Source of the DNA: JABRWC01 sp039961675
GTDB lineage: Bacteria > Planctomycetota > Phycisphaerae > UBA1845 > Fen-1342
Direction: 5' to 3'
Assembly (NCBI GenBank): GCA_039961675.1
Contig: JABRWC010000017.1
Location: forward strand, 1-64,000
DNA length: 64,000 nucleotides
Within the stretch, counting starts at the first letter, position 1. Each line of letters begins with the position of its first letter. The position numbers were made by a program, and so were the translations under genes. Positions 16,833 to 25,271 of the stretch are shown in pieces. The notes beneath the pieces are model-generated. The model had not been told where the DNA came from, ran no database searches, and was given only the letters and a program-made list of their open reading frames with translations.

Positions 16833-18020
16833 GTGTTGATGACCGAGGACGATCGGATTCTCGTGGACGCGGTCCGCGAGTTTGCGCGCGCCGAGCTGAT
16901 CGAGCGCGACCGCGAGTGGGACCGAACAGAAAGCTCCTGCTGCCAGCAGATCGAGGGGCTGTACGAAATGGGGCTGCTGGCGTTGCGAGTCCCGGAGGAG
17001 CTCGGCGGCCTGGGGTGCCCGATGGTCCCCTATGCGCACATCATCCGCGAGCTGGCGTACGCCTCGCCGAGCGTCGCCGTCACCGCTGCCGTCCACAACA
17101 TGGTCGCCGAGATCGTGAACATGTACGCCGGCGCCGAGGTCAAGCAGGCGCTCCTGCCGAGACTGACGCAGCCGGGCAACCTGGCCGCGTTCGCGATCTC
17201 CGAGCCGAACGCCGGCTCGGACCCGGCGGGCGCGAAAACCCGGGCCGAGAAGGCGCCGGATGGATGGAGACTGTACGGCGCGAAAATGTGGGTGACGAAC
17301 GGGATCACGGGCCGCTGGTTCGTTGTGCTGGCGCGGATCGGCGGCGGCGGCGCGCGCCAGTCCCACGGCCACGCCTCGGCCGCAGCCGGCGAGTTGTCGA
17401 TGTTCCTGCTGGACGCGGAGCAGTCCGGCGTCCGACGGACTCCGATCCACGGGAAGCTGGGCATCCGCGGCTCGGAGACGGCGGACATGGCGCTCGACGG
17501 CGCCTTCGTGCCGGCCGATCACCTGCTCGGCGGCGCCGGTTGGGGCCTGCGGATCGCGCTCAGCGCGCTGGACGGCGGACGAATCGGAATCGCCAGCCAG
17601 GCCGTGGGAATCGCCGAGGCGGCCCTGGACCTCATGATCCAGTACTCTCGGCAGCGCGAGCAGTTCGGCGAGCCGATCGCGCACTTCCAGGCGATCCAGT
17701 GGATGATCGCCGACAGCAAAACCGAGCTGTTGGCGGCGCAGCAGCTCATCGACAAGGCGGCGTGGCTCAAGGACCAGGGTCGGCCGTTCACGCACGCCGC
17801 CAGCATGGCCAAACTCTACGCCAGCGAGGCGGCCAATCGCATCGCATACCGGGCGCTGCAGGGCCACGGCGGATACGGGTTCGTGCGCGAGTTCCGTGTT
17901 GAACAGCTCTACCGCGACGCGCGCATTACCACCATCTACGAGGGCACGAGCGAGATTCAGCGCAAGGTGATCGCACGCGAACTGCTTCGGCCCTTCCTCG
18001 AATCGCGGCCGCCGGCGTAG
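16833..18020 (+). CDS. Acyl-CoA dehydrogenase
   Basis: FAD-dependent enzyme that introduces the alpha-beta double bond in acyl-CoA thioesters. The 395-residue protein has FAISEPNAGSDPAGAKT (flavin/substrate signature), REQFGEPIAHFQAIQ, GHGGYGFVREF and YEGTSEIQ with the likely catalytic base E370, the pattern of short/medium-chain enzymes. GTG 16833 is chosen because GGAGAG lies six bases upstream; ATG 16839, two codons later, is the alternative. The frame is open much further back but that part is not protein-like. A strong intrinsic terminator follows. Its chain-length preference cannot be read from the sequence. Confidence 0.93.
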   Translation: MLMTEDDRILVDAVREFARAELIERDREWDRTESSCCQQIEGLYEMGLLALRVPEELGGLGCPMVPYAHIIRELAYASPSVAVTAAVHNMVAEIVNMYAGAEVKQALLPRLTQPGNLAAFAISEPNAGSDPAGAKTRAEKAPDGWRLYGAKMWVTNGITGRWFVVLARIGGGGARQSHGHASAAAGELSMFLLDAEQSGVRRTPIHGKLGIRGSETADMALDGAFVPADHLLGGAGWGLRIALSALDGGRIGIASQAVGIAEAALDLMIQYSRQREQFGEPIAHFQAIQWMIADSKTELLAAQQLIDKAAWLKDQGRPFTHAASMAKLYASEAANRIAYRALQGHGGYGFVREFRVEQLYRDARITTIYEGTSEIQRKVIARELLRPFLESRPPA

Positions 18021-18042
18021 CAGGCCGTCGAATCGCTTGTGG

Positions 18043-18065
18043 CGCGGGTTTTCAACCCGCGTTTT
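18043..18065 (+). terminator. Intrinsic terminator after acyl-CoA dehydrogenase
   Basis: A perfect 8-bp stem CGCGGGTT-TTC-AACCCGCG at 18043-18061 is followed directly by TTTT, 22 bases after the acyl-CoA dehydrogenase stop codon. It is the clearest Rho-independent terminator in the window. Confidence 0.85.
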
Positions 18066-18240
18066 CGGCGGCGGGAGATCGAAGCCGCTCCCGCTGGCGT
18101 GCATACTTCAACGGACTGATAGGTCGGTAAGGATCCCGCGCTCGCCGCACGCAACCAGCCGCCATGCAGGATTCCGACTATTTGCCCCGACCCTCCGCCT
18201 GCATGAACGTCCGCTGCTCGGCATGACAGGAACGGCGCCG

Positions 18241-19320
18241 TTACCCGCCGGTCGCCGGGTCGCCGACCGAGGGCGCGGGCGAGTTCGCGCCCACGAACGC
18301 AGCGAGAATCTCGCGCGCCGCCGATTCCGGCTCGTCGGCGCCGATCACCGCCGAGCACACGCACACGCAACCGGCGCCAGTTTCGCGGATCGCCGCCGAG
18401 TTCGCGGCGGAGATGCCTCCGATCACCACGACGGGAAGCGTCGAAAGTTCGACCGCCGTTCTCGCGAACGCGGGACCTGCGACGTTCGCGCCGGGCTTGG
18501 TCACGCTGGCGAACATCGGGCCGACCGCGACGTAGTCCGGCGACTCGGCGAGCGCCGCGCGGAGCTGCTCGGCCGAATGCGTGCTCTTGCCGACCAGCAG
18601 GTCGGCGCCGCCGGCGCGGCGGGCGTCGCGCACCGGCAGGTCGTCCTGCCCGACGTGTACGCCGTCGGCGGCGCTGAGCCGGGCGATGTCGGGGCGGTCA
18701 TTGACGATCAGCAGCGCGCCGTAGCGCCGGGTGAGTTCGCGCAGCGCGCGGGCGCGGCGCAGCAGCTCGCGGTCGGGCAGGGTTTTCTCGCGGAGTTGCA
18801 GGCAGCCGGCGCCGCCGCGCAGCGCCGCTTCGGCGACAGCCGTCCAGGGCCGGCGACAGAGCGCCTCGGTGATCAGCACGTACAGGCGCACCGCGGCGAA
18901 GCGCTGGCGGGCAGCGCCGCGAAGCGCCACGATCTGTTCCAGCTCGTACGCGGCGTAGCGAAGCTTTTCTGCGCGCTGCGCCGCCTCGCGCGAGACGAGC
19001 TTGGCATTCTCGCCGAGCGATCGCGCGGCCTCCTGGAGCCGGGCGAATGCGGCGCGGACGACGGCTTCGGTCCCATCGCGGGCGTGCTCGCTCTCGGTCT
19101 TCTGGTCGCGTCCGACGTCGCCGGCGATGTCGCGCGCCGCGAGCAGCGCCTCGGGGCCGCAAGCCCCGACGATGGCGCGCAACTCGTGCCGCGCGAGCTT
19201 GGCGCGCTGGGCGACGTCGCGGTCGTCTCGGGCGAAGCGGGCGTAATCCTCGATGACCCGCAGCGCCTCGCGGCAGCGGTTGATGTTGACGTCCAGAATG
19301 CGCAGCGTGCCGGCGTCCAC
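18241..19320 (-). CDS. thiE: Thiamine-phosphate synthase with N-terminal ThiD2-like domain
   Basis: Joins HMP pyrophosphate and thiazole phosphate to make thiamine phosphate. Residues ~165-345 are the TIM-barrel ThiE domain, with CLQLREK, LLIVNDRPDIA, GVHVGQDDLP, KSTHS, YVAVGPMF and VVIGGIS. Residues 1-150 are a helical domain beginning RILDVNINRCREALRVIEDYARF, the extension seen on ThiE of cyanobacteria and some other bacteria (ThiD2-type). The start is GTG 19320; no good ATG precedes it. It is last in the minus-strand run below the reductase, 81 bases downstream, so it may be co-transcribed with the PHA genes though functionally separate. Confidence 0.9.
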   Translation of the reverse strand: MDAGTLRILDVNINRCREALRVIEDYARFARDDRDVAQRAKLARHELRAIVGACGPEALLAARDIAGDVGRDQKTESEHARDGTEAVVRAAFARLQEAARSLGENAKLVSREAAQRAEKLRYAAYELEQIVALRGAARQRFAAVRLYVLITEALCRRPWTAVAEAALRGGAGCLQLREKTLPDRELLRRARALRELTRRYGALLIVNDRPDIARLSAADGVHVGQDDLPVRDARRAGGADLLVGKSTHSAEQLRAALAESPDYVAVGPMFASVTKPGANVAGPAFARTAVELSTLPVVVIGGISAANSAAIRETGAGCVCVCSAVIGADEPESAAREILAAFVGANSPAPSVGDPATGG

Positions 19321-19401
19321 GTGTGCTCCGCGGCAGACGCCGAGGATGGTATCACACGCGGCGATTCGTGACCGCGCGGCGGGAACGGGCCGCTGTGTCG
19401 C

Positions 19402-20283
19402 TCACGTGGCCGGGTGCCAGCCCGCGTCGGCCCAGAGCCGGCCGCTGACGCTGGCGTTGCGGATCATGAACACGATCGCATCGGCGATCTCCTCGGGCTG
19501 AATGAGCCGGCCGAGCGTCGTGCGCGGCAGGATGTGCTCGCTGATGAGCGAGTCGCCCAGAGCACGGACCATCTGCGTGTCCGTGTAGCCGGGATGGATG
19601 ATCGCGCTGCGGACGCCGTAGTAGATGCCCTCGACCGCCATCGTCGCCTGCGCGCCTTCGAGGCCCGCCTTGGCGGTGGCGTACGAAATCTGCCCGCGGT
19701 TGCCGGCGGACGATACCGAGCCGATCAGGATCACGGCGCCCTCGACGCGCTCCTGGGGGCTCCATTTCCTCATGCCGCGGCGGTGACGGTCGCGCGCCAC
19801 GCTGGCCACCGTCTCCAGCGCCCAGTAGATCGGGGCGGTCATGTCGATCTCGATCACGCGGCGGAAGTCGTCTTCCGGGTAGATTTCGGATTCGCCCGAG
19901 TCGCGATCGATCTTCACCGCAAGCCGGTCGCGCGTGATGCCGGCGGCCGGCACGCAAATGGACACGCAGCCGAAGCGACGGTCCAGCTCCGCGAACACCG
20001 AGCGGCGGAAGTCGCCGTCGGTCACGTCGCCCTGGAAGGGGACCATGACCGCGCGGCCCAGTCGAGCGTTGGCGTCGGTGCAGAACGCGAGCACTTCGGC
20101 GTCGCGATCGACGACGCCCACGGCGCGGATGCCGTCGCGCGCGAGGGCGATGCAAGTAGCTCGGCCAATGCCGCGGGCGCCGCCGGTGACGACGGCGACC
20201 TTGGCGCTCAGGTCGAGCCGGCGGTCCTGCCAGCCGGCGTTGCCGTTGGAGCCGTTGTCCTGCTCACCGTGTATGTGCGACAT
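19402..20283 (-). CDS. SDR-family 3-oxoacyl reductase in the PHA cluster
   Basis: NAD(P)-dependent short-chain dehydrogenase of 293 residues. It has TGGARGIG at 33-40 (cofactor binding), NxxG-like PAAG, Ser near 189-192, and Y201-x-x-x-K205 in SYATAKAG. ATG 20283 is chosen because GGAGG lies about eight bases upstream. Lying 67 bases after phaC, it is a candidate acetoacetyl-CoA reductase supplying (R)-3-hydroxyacyl-CoA, but it is longer than PhaB (~246 residues) and could be a 3-oxoacyl-ACP reductase with another substrate. Confidence 0.82.
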   Translation of the reverse strand: MSHIHGEQDNGSNGNAGWQDRRLDLSAKVAVVTGGARGIGRATCIALARDGIRAVGVVDRDAEVLAFCTDANARLGRAVMVPFQGDVTDGDFRRSVFAELDRRFGCVSICVPAAGITRDRLAVKIDRDSGESEIYPEDDFRRVIEIDMTAPIYWALETVASVARDRHRRGMRKWSPQERVEGAVILIGSVSSAGNRGQISYATAKAGLEGAQATMAVEGIYYGVRSAIIHPGYTDTQMVRALGDSLISEHILPRTTLGRLIQPEEIADAIVFMIRNASVSGRLWADAGWHPAT

Positions 20284-20350
20284 GCGTGCTTCCCTCCGTA
20301 TTCTCCTGTGGGCGGCCGGCCGGCCCGCGGCTCGGACAGAAACCGCTCCC

Positions 20351-21475
20351 TCACGGTCGCGGGCCCGACGGCGCCGCATGCCGGCGCGTCTCGCTCCGCT
20401 CGCCCAGCCACTCGGCGACCTGCGGCCACAGTTCGCGATGCGCGCGGCTGCTGACGGCCAGCCCGATGTGCCCCGCGGGAAAGTTGATCGCGGTCCGATC
20501 GCGCGAGCCGACCGCGTCGTTGAACGGCAGGCTCTGGTTCGGATGAACCAGGTGATCGTGCTGGGCGATCAGGTTCAGGACCGGGCAGGTGATCCGCTTC
20601 AGGTCGACGCGCTCGTCGCCGAGTTCCAGACGTCCCTGGATGAGCCGGTTCTGCTGGAAGCAGTACTTGACGAACTGGCGGAACGTCTCGCCCGCCACGG
20701 GGATGTTGTCGTTCAGCCAGGTTTCCATCGCGAAGAAGTCCTCAAGGAACTTCTCGTCTTCCATGTTCTGCCAAAAGCCGTACCACTTCTCGATGAAGTT
20801 CTGCACCGGCTTGAGCATCAAGAACGAGGTCTGGAGATACTGCGGCGGGACGTTGCCGTAGACCTCGATGAGCCGGTCGACGTCAAAGTACTTCTCGTCG
20901 GTCCACACGCTGAGCAGGCTGTCCCGGCCGGACCAGTCCACCGGCGCCGCGAGCAGGATCAGGTTCGCGACCTTCTCGGGCCGCAGCGCCGCGTACATGG
21001 CGCTCATCGAGCCGCCCATGCAGTAGCCCAGGACGCTGACTTTCTCGCAGCGGCAGCGGCGGCGGACCTGGTCGACGCAGTGGTCCATGTAGCGCAGCAC
21101 GTAGTCTTCGAGCGAAAGGTGGCGGTCGCCGTCTGCGGGCTTGCCCCAGTCGATGTTGTACGTCTCGAAGCCCCGCTCGACGAAGTGGCTGACCACGCTC
21201 TTGCCGGGCCTAAGGTCAAGGATGTACGGCCGGTTCACCAGCGCGAACACGAACAAGAGCGGCGGCTGGTATCGCGGCGCGGCCTCGGCCTCGTAGCGCA
21301 ACAGCCGCAGCGCCCCCTCGCGATACACCGGGCGCGTCGGCGTGCAGCCCACGCGCACGCGCTCGATCGCCTGCACCACGCGCGGCAAGGCCATCGCCTT
21401 GCCGACCATGCTAAGCCATTGGCTCGCCAGGACATCGGGCGTCGGAATCCAGCCCGCCTGAGACGGCGTGGACAT
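20351..21475 (-). CDS. phaC: Class III polyhydroxyalkanoate synthase, catalytic subunit PhaC
   Basis: Polymerises (R)-3-hydroxyacyl-CoA into PHA on granules. The 374-residue alpha/beta hydrolase has the lipase-box variant GYCMGGS with nucleophile C152, and likely D307 (AQHDHLV) and H336 (PAGHIGL) completing the triad. The length (~355-375) and the adjacent PhaE gene mark class III rather than the ~590-residue class I enzyme. Other matching strings are NRPYILDLRPGKSVV and ETYNIDWG. The gene begins 33 bases after phaE, so the two subunits are surely co-expressed. Confidence 0.95.
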   Translation of the reverse strand: MSTPSQAGWIPTPDVLASQWLSMVGKAMALPRVVQAIERVRVGCTPTRPVYREGALRLLRYEAEAAPRYQPPLLFVFALVNRPYILDLRPGKSVVSHFVERGFETYNIDWGKPADGDRHLSLEDYVLRYMDHCVDQVRRRCRCEKVSVLGYCMGGSMSAMYAALRPEKVANLILLAAPVDWSGRDSLLSVWTDEKYFDVDRLIEVYGNVPPQYLQTSFLMLKPVQNFIEKWYGFWQNMEDEKFLEDFFAMETWLNDNIPVAGETFRQFVKYCFQQNRLIQGRLELGDERVDLKRITCPVLNLIAQHDHLVHPNQSLPFNDAVGSRDRTAINFPAGHIGLAVSSRAHRELWPQVAEWLGERSETRRHAAPSGPRP

Positions 21476-21508
21476 GCTCGCGGTTCCCTCAACCTGCCGC
21501 GCCGGCGG

Positions 21509-21982
21509 CTAGTTTTTCTTCGTCTTTCGTGCCGTGGACGCGGCCGAGGCAGACCGGCGTCTGCCGCCGCTGCGGGGCGCCGCCGGCCGCTCCAGCCGCT
21601 CGACGCGGCGATCCAGCGCGTCCAGACGATCCAGGATGCGCTCCTCGGCGTCGCGGACGAGCTGCGAGACGTGGTCCGCGTCGGCGCGCGTCGGCGCCTG
21701 CGCGGCGGACAGCCCCTTGCGGAGCGACTCGTTCATCATCTGCTGCACACCGAGCGCGTTGTCCATGGCCTGTTTCATGGCTTTGAGAAACGTCTCACTG
21801 CGCAGGAACTGCTCGGCCTGCTGCGCCATGGCGTCGAAGAACGCTTTGCGCATGCGCTCGAAGACCTCGGGCTGCGGCTGGGGCGCGGCGGCGCCGCCCG
21901 CGCCGAGCTTGCTCCACATCTCAGACCAGAACGCCGTGAACGGATCGCCGCCGGGGAAACCGAACCCTCCCGCAGTGCTCAT
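21509..21982 (-). CDS. phaE: PhaE-like subunit of class III PHA synthase
   Basis: A 157-residue mostly helical protein directly upstream of phaC. It starts MSTAGGFGFPGGDPFTAFW, has a central amphipathic helix region (FLRSETFLKAMKQAMDNALG) and an Arg-rich coiled-coil (ERILDRLDALDRRVERLE), and ends in a basic tail ARKTKKN. This is the arrangement of PhaE, the partner that activates class III PhaC, though it is shorter than the classical ~350-residue PhaE. GGAGAG lies five bases before ATG 21982. The call leans on context as much as on sequence. Confidence 0.8.
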   Translation of the reverse strand: MSTAGGFGFPGGDPFTAFWSEMWSKLGAGGAAAPQPQPEVFERMRKAFFDAMAQQAEQFLRSETFLKAMKQAMDNALGVQQMMNESLRKGLSAAQAPTRADADHVSQLVRDAEERILDRLDALDRRVERLERPAAPRSGGRRRSASAASTARKTKKN

Positions 21983-22176
21983 GCCCGCTCTCCTGCCGCG
22001 CCGCCGTGGGCCATGACGACCCGCGCGGGTCTGCTCCGGGTCGAAACGAGAATCGCGTCATGCTCCCTCCGGTGCGTCCGGAAAGCATAACGCGATCGTA
22101 CGTCTCCCGGCGAAGATCGAACCGAGCGCCGGCTCGCCCTGGCGCTCGGCGTCTGCGTTCCGCCGACAGGCGGCGG

Positions 22177-22650
22177 CTACTTGCGGCCCTTGCCGGCCGG
22201 CTGCTTGCCGGACTTGACGCTGGTCTCAAAGCGCGGCATGGCTTCGGACAGGTCCTTCCAGGTCTCGACGCCGCTGTGACAGACGGCCTCGGCCGCGTCG
22301 CGCACCACGTCGGCGACGCTGCGCCAGTTCGCGAAGATGCGGTCGAACATCTCGGCCGGGTCGCTCGTCGGCGTGACATCCATCGCCTTGCGAGCCGCGT
22401 CCATGCCGCGCTGGACCTGGTCCTCGGACAGCTTCCGGAAGCGCTGCGCGTTCTTCGAGTTGAAGTCCGCGAAGCGCTCCTGCACCTTCTCCCACTCGCT
22501 GCGGAAGTTGTCGAGATTGGACTGCGCCAGCTCGCTCCAGAAGCGAACCGTCTCCTCCTGCACCTTCATGCCGGTGCGGACCGATTCCGTGAAGTTGTCG
22601 CTCATGCCCTTGAACGTGTCGCGAACGAAATCCTGCCCGGCAGTGGTCAT
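22177..22650 (-). CDS. Phasin-like PHA granule protein
   Basis: A 157-residue amphipathic helical protein (DFVRDTFKGMSDNFTESVR, FWSELAQSNLDNFRSEW, ERFADFNSKNAQRF) ending in a basic Lys-rich tail, the usual look of phasins that coat PHA granules. It is the first gene of the minus-strand PHA run and lies under the near-consensus promoter at 22701-22729. A GGAG ribosome binding site precedes ATG 22650. Strong expression is expected for a granule coat protein and fits the promoter. Confidence 0.8.
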   Translation of the reverse strand: MTTAGQDFVRDTFKGMSDNFTESVRTGMKVQEETVRFWSELAQSNLDNFRSEWEKVQERFADFNSKNAQRFRKLSEDQVQRGMDAARKAMDVTPTSDPAEMFDRIFANWRSVADVVRDAAEAVCHSGVETWKDLSEAMPRFETSVKSGKQPAGKGRK

Positions 22651-22700
22651 GCGATTGCTCCAGAAAACGGGTTGCGTCCCAAGGTCTCGCTGTCAGCGAC

Positions 22701-22729
22701 ATTATGCAGGCGATTTGCACGTGTGTCAA
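22701..22729 (-). promoter_or_regulatory. Sigma70-type promoter for the phasin/PHA operon
   Basis: On the minus strand TTGACA (22729-22724) is followed after exactly 17 bases by CATAAT (22706-22701). Transcription would start near 22694, about 45 bases before the phasin ATG. The surrounding DNA is AT-rich relative to the rest of the window. It is the best consensus promoter I found. Confidence 0.8.
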
Positions 22730-22739
22730 GCGAATTTTG

Positions 22740-22749
22740 TGCAATTGCA
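22740..22749. promoter_or_regulatory. Perfect palindrome TGCAATTGCA, candidate PhaR operator
   Basis: The 10-base perfect palindrome lies just upstream of the phasin -35 box and between the divergent phasin and phaR-type genes. Further TGCA-type half sites occur in the promoter spacer (GTGCAAATCGCCTGCA on the minus strand). PhaR regulators in other bacteria bind TGC/GCA-rich sites at phasin promoters, so autoregulation here is a reasonable inference. On the plus strand a TATAAT at 22790-22795 could serve as -10 for phaR but lacks a good -35. Confidence 0.5.
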
Positions 22750-22878
22750 TTACATTTGGATTTCAGTCGTAAGTCATTCATATACAGTATATAATGAACA
22801 CATGTGCCGTGAATCAGACTCGTTTTTAACGCACGCAAGCGCGGCGCAATTAACGCATGTGCTTCGTGGAGGCGAACC

Positions 22879-23508
22879 GTGGCCGCTGCCCCCCCCGACC
22901 CGACCGAACTGCAAATCCGCAAATACCCCAATCGCCGCTTCTACGACGCGACGCGAAGCCGCCATGTGACGATGGCCGACCTCTACGACCTGGTCGCGGC
23001 CGGACGACGGCTGCATGTGATCGACTCCGCGACCGGCGCTGACATCACCAACGTCGTCCTGATGCAGATGATCCTCGAACGCGATGCGGACAAACTGGCG
23101 GTCTTCCCCCCAGAAATCCTGCACCAGGTCATCCGCACGCGCCAGCAGTTCCTCGGCGCCGTGTTCGAAGACTTCTTCCGCCAGACCGCCCAGGCGCAGC
23201 GCGCCGCGCAGGACCAGTGGACGCGCTTCGTCCAGGGCATGCAGGGCGCGATGACCAACGCCGGCAATCCGGCCGAGTGGACGCGCGCCATGGCCGAAGC
23301 GCTGGGCGGCGCAGGCGTACGCGGCGCCGCCGATTCACGAGCGCCGGATTCGCCCGCTTCGACGCACGCTCCCGCTGCGCCCGATGAGCAGACGCCGCGG
23401 GCGGGCGATGACGTGGCGGAGCTGCGGGCGCAGGTCGCCGAGCTATCGCGACGGCTGGAGCAGTTGTCGCCCCGGCGCTCGCGCAAGGGGCGTCGACGCC
23501 GCGCTTGA
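22879..23508 (+). CDS. phaR: PHA synthesis regulator, PhaR N-terminal domain family
   Basis: A 209-residue protein whose first ~110 residues match the PHA accumulation regulator: IRKYPNRRFYDATRSRHVTM followed by LYDLVAAGRRLHVIDS, GADITNVVLMQMILE and a PPEILHQVIR stretch. This domain binds DNA and PHA granules, repressing phasin genes until granules form. The C-terminus is Ala-rich with a coiled-coil (VAELRAQVAELSRRLEQL) and a basic tail. GTG 22879 is chosen with GGAGG seven bases upstream. It is divergent from the phasin gene, the usual arrangement for local control. Confidence 0.9.
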   Translation: MAAAPPDPTELQIRKYPNRRFYDATRSRHVTMADLYDLVAAGRRLHVIDSATGADITNVVLMQMILERDADKLAVFPPEILHQVIRTRQQFLGAVFEDFFRQTAQAQRAAQDQWTRFVQGMQGAMTNAGNPAEWTRAMAEALGGAGVRGAADSRAPDSPASTHAPAAPDEQTPRAGDDVAELRAQVAELSRRLEQLSPRRSRKGRRRRA

Positions 23509-23598
23509 CGGGACTTTGCAGCGGGCGGCCAACGGTGGAGCAGGCGACGGCGAAATCGACATGCCCCGCTTGCGTACGCGCGCGGCCCCGGATCAGAA

Positions 23599-23618
23599 CC
23601 CCGCACGGAAGCGCGGGG
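23599..23618. terminator. GC-rich hairpin after phaR, possible bidirectional terminator
   Basis: CCCCGC and GCGGGG flank an 8-base loop between the converging phaR and lipoprotein genes. There is no T-run, so it may be a member of the intergenic palindromes rather than a terminator. Confidence 0.35.
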
Positions 23619-23673
23619 CCGATTCGCGGCCAGGACGTCCGCGCCCCTCCGCTTCGCGTGAAGCCCAGGTAGA

Positions 23674-25248
23674 TCAGTGATGCGGGTGCAGCGGCTGGTA
23701 CGTGATCCCCGTGTCGCGGCCGGCCATGACCACGAAGGGCTCGGACTCGTGCAGCCAGAACGCCCCGATCGGCGTGCCGAACGGCGCCAGTTCGCTCGGC
23801 AGCTTCTCCACCTCGCCGGCGCGGTTGCACACGAACCAGCGTCCGTCGCTGGCGTGCAGCAGGCTGACGACGTTCCCCTCCGGGCTGAGCTCCACAAGCG
23901 CCCGGCTGAACGCCACGTCCTTGGGAGGCACGATCTCGACGGCGGGCTGTTCGCCGCACTTCCCGTCGCCGGCGATACGCCAGGCGTGCAGCCAGTACTC
24001 GGCCCGCCCGGACACGGGACGCGCGAGCATCGCGGCGCCGAAGAGCGTGTCGTTGTCGTTCAGCGTCGCGCCGGCGCCGAGCACGTCGCCCAGCCAGCGC
24101 GCGACCGCCTGCGGCGCCGCCCCGCCGCCGGGCGAACCGTCCCAGGTGAGAAACGAGAGCGCGCATTCGTTGCCGCTGCGCTCGATGAGCGCGAAGCGCC
24201 GCTCGCCGCCGCTGAGCGCCGCCGCCCGCCCCCAGCGCAGCTCGCCGTTGCCGAGCGCGAAGTCCGGCCCGCGACTGAGGCTGCCGTCCGGCTCGAACGT
24301 GCGAATGCTGAGCCGGCCGCGGCCGGCGTCGGCGGTCCACAGCGCGACCTCCCCGCGCCCCGGCTTCGAGCCGTCGTTGCCCGTCAGGTCCAGCAGCACG
24401 GGCGGCACGATCCGCGCTCGCGTCAGCCCGGGGTTCTGCGGCGAGGTGGTGAGCTGCACCTGCCCGTTGCCCACGTACAATCCGCAGAGATCGTCCACGG
24501 TCTGCCAGACGACCCATTGCTTCGGGTAGGGCAGGCGGTTCGGCGAGACGGAGATCACGGGCTGGGCCGCGTAGCTCAACTCGGTCAGACGATTGGAGTA
24601 GGGCGTGATCGGATGTCCGTGCTGGTCGAACGAGCCGCACGTCAAGACCAGCACCGAGCCGCCGCCCGCGGCGTGCGACCAGGCGCAGTAGCGGTACGTG
24701 TTGTGCCCGCTGTGTCCGCCGACGATTTCGGCCGAGCGCAGGCTGAGCGGATCGATCGTCACGCGGACCGGATCGGACATCGCCCGGCCGCCGTCGAACT
24801 CGAACGCGGCCGTCAGCTCGTAGTCGCCTGGGCCGTCAAAGAGCGCGCGACGCGAGAGCAGCGCCTCGACGCGCGTGCTCTGTCGCGGGCCGAGCGTGAT
24901 GTTGATCTCCGGCATGACGGGCATGAACTCGCTGATGCCCCGCGCGGCGACGTCGAACGGGCCGAACGCCGTCTCCTTGCCGCTCTTGCGGTCCTTCACG
25001 CGCAGCTCGGGCCAGCGTTTGTTCTGATTCGGGTCGGGGATTTTCAGCGGGCTGGCGGCGGTGTTCGTGAGTACGTACGTCAGCGCGGCGTCCTCGCCGA
25101 CAACGATCTGCTGCCGGGCGAGGTGCAGTTCCAGTTTCAGGCTCATGGCGTGTCTCTCATCGCCGGGCGGGGCCGACTGTCCGCTGGTGCAGCCGACCAG
25201 CGCCCCGAACAGCACGGTCAGGATCAGCCGCGCGCGGCGCGGATGCAT
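23674..25248 (-). CDS. Lipoprotein of unknown function
   Basis: A 524-residue exported lipoprotein. From ATG 25248 the signal MHPRRARLILTVLFGALVGC ends in a good lipobox with Cys20. ATG 25275 is an alternative: it overlaps the upstream stop as ATGA, suggesting translational coupling to the 978-residue gene. Residues ~45-150 (LELHLARQQIVVGEDAALTYVLTN, with PDPNQNKRWPELRV) look like an Ig-like beta domain of the kind found in BsuPI-type inhibitor domains. The remainder has repeated beta strands with Trp/Asp/Gly, perhaps a propeller. The function is not recognised; the context ties it to the zincin-like protein. Confidence 0.7.
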   Translation of the reverse strand: MHPRRARLILTVLFGALVGCTSGQSAPPGDERHAMSLKLELHLARQQIVVGEDAALTYVLTNTAASPLKIPDPNQNKRWPELRVKDRKSGKETAFGPFDVAARGISEFMPVMPEINITLGPRQSTRVEALLSRRALFDGPGDYELTAAFEFDGGRAMSDPVRVTIDPLSLRSAEIVGGHSGHNTYRYCAWSHAAGGGSVLVLTCGSFDQHGHPITPYSNRLTELSYAAQPVISVSPNRLPYPKQWVVWQTVDDLCGLYVGNGQVQLTTSPQNPGLTRARIVPPVLLDLTGNDGSKPGRGEVALWTADAGRGRLSIRTFEPDGSLSRGPDFALGNGELRWGRAAALSGGERRFALIERSGNECALSFLTWDGSPGGGAAPQAVARWLGDVLGAGATLNDNDTLFGAAMLARPVSGRAEYWLHAWRIAGDGKCGEQPAVEIVPPKDVAFSRALVELSPEGNVVSLLHASDGRWFVCNRAGEVEKLPSELAPFGTPIGAFWLHESEPFVVMAGRDTGITYQPLHPHH

Positions 25249-25271
25249 CCGATCGGTCCTTTCTGCGCGCG

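Noticed and set aside
18037..19371. A 444-codon plus-strand frame opposite thiE
   Set aside because: Shadow of thiE; it also runs through the terminator stem.
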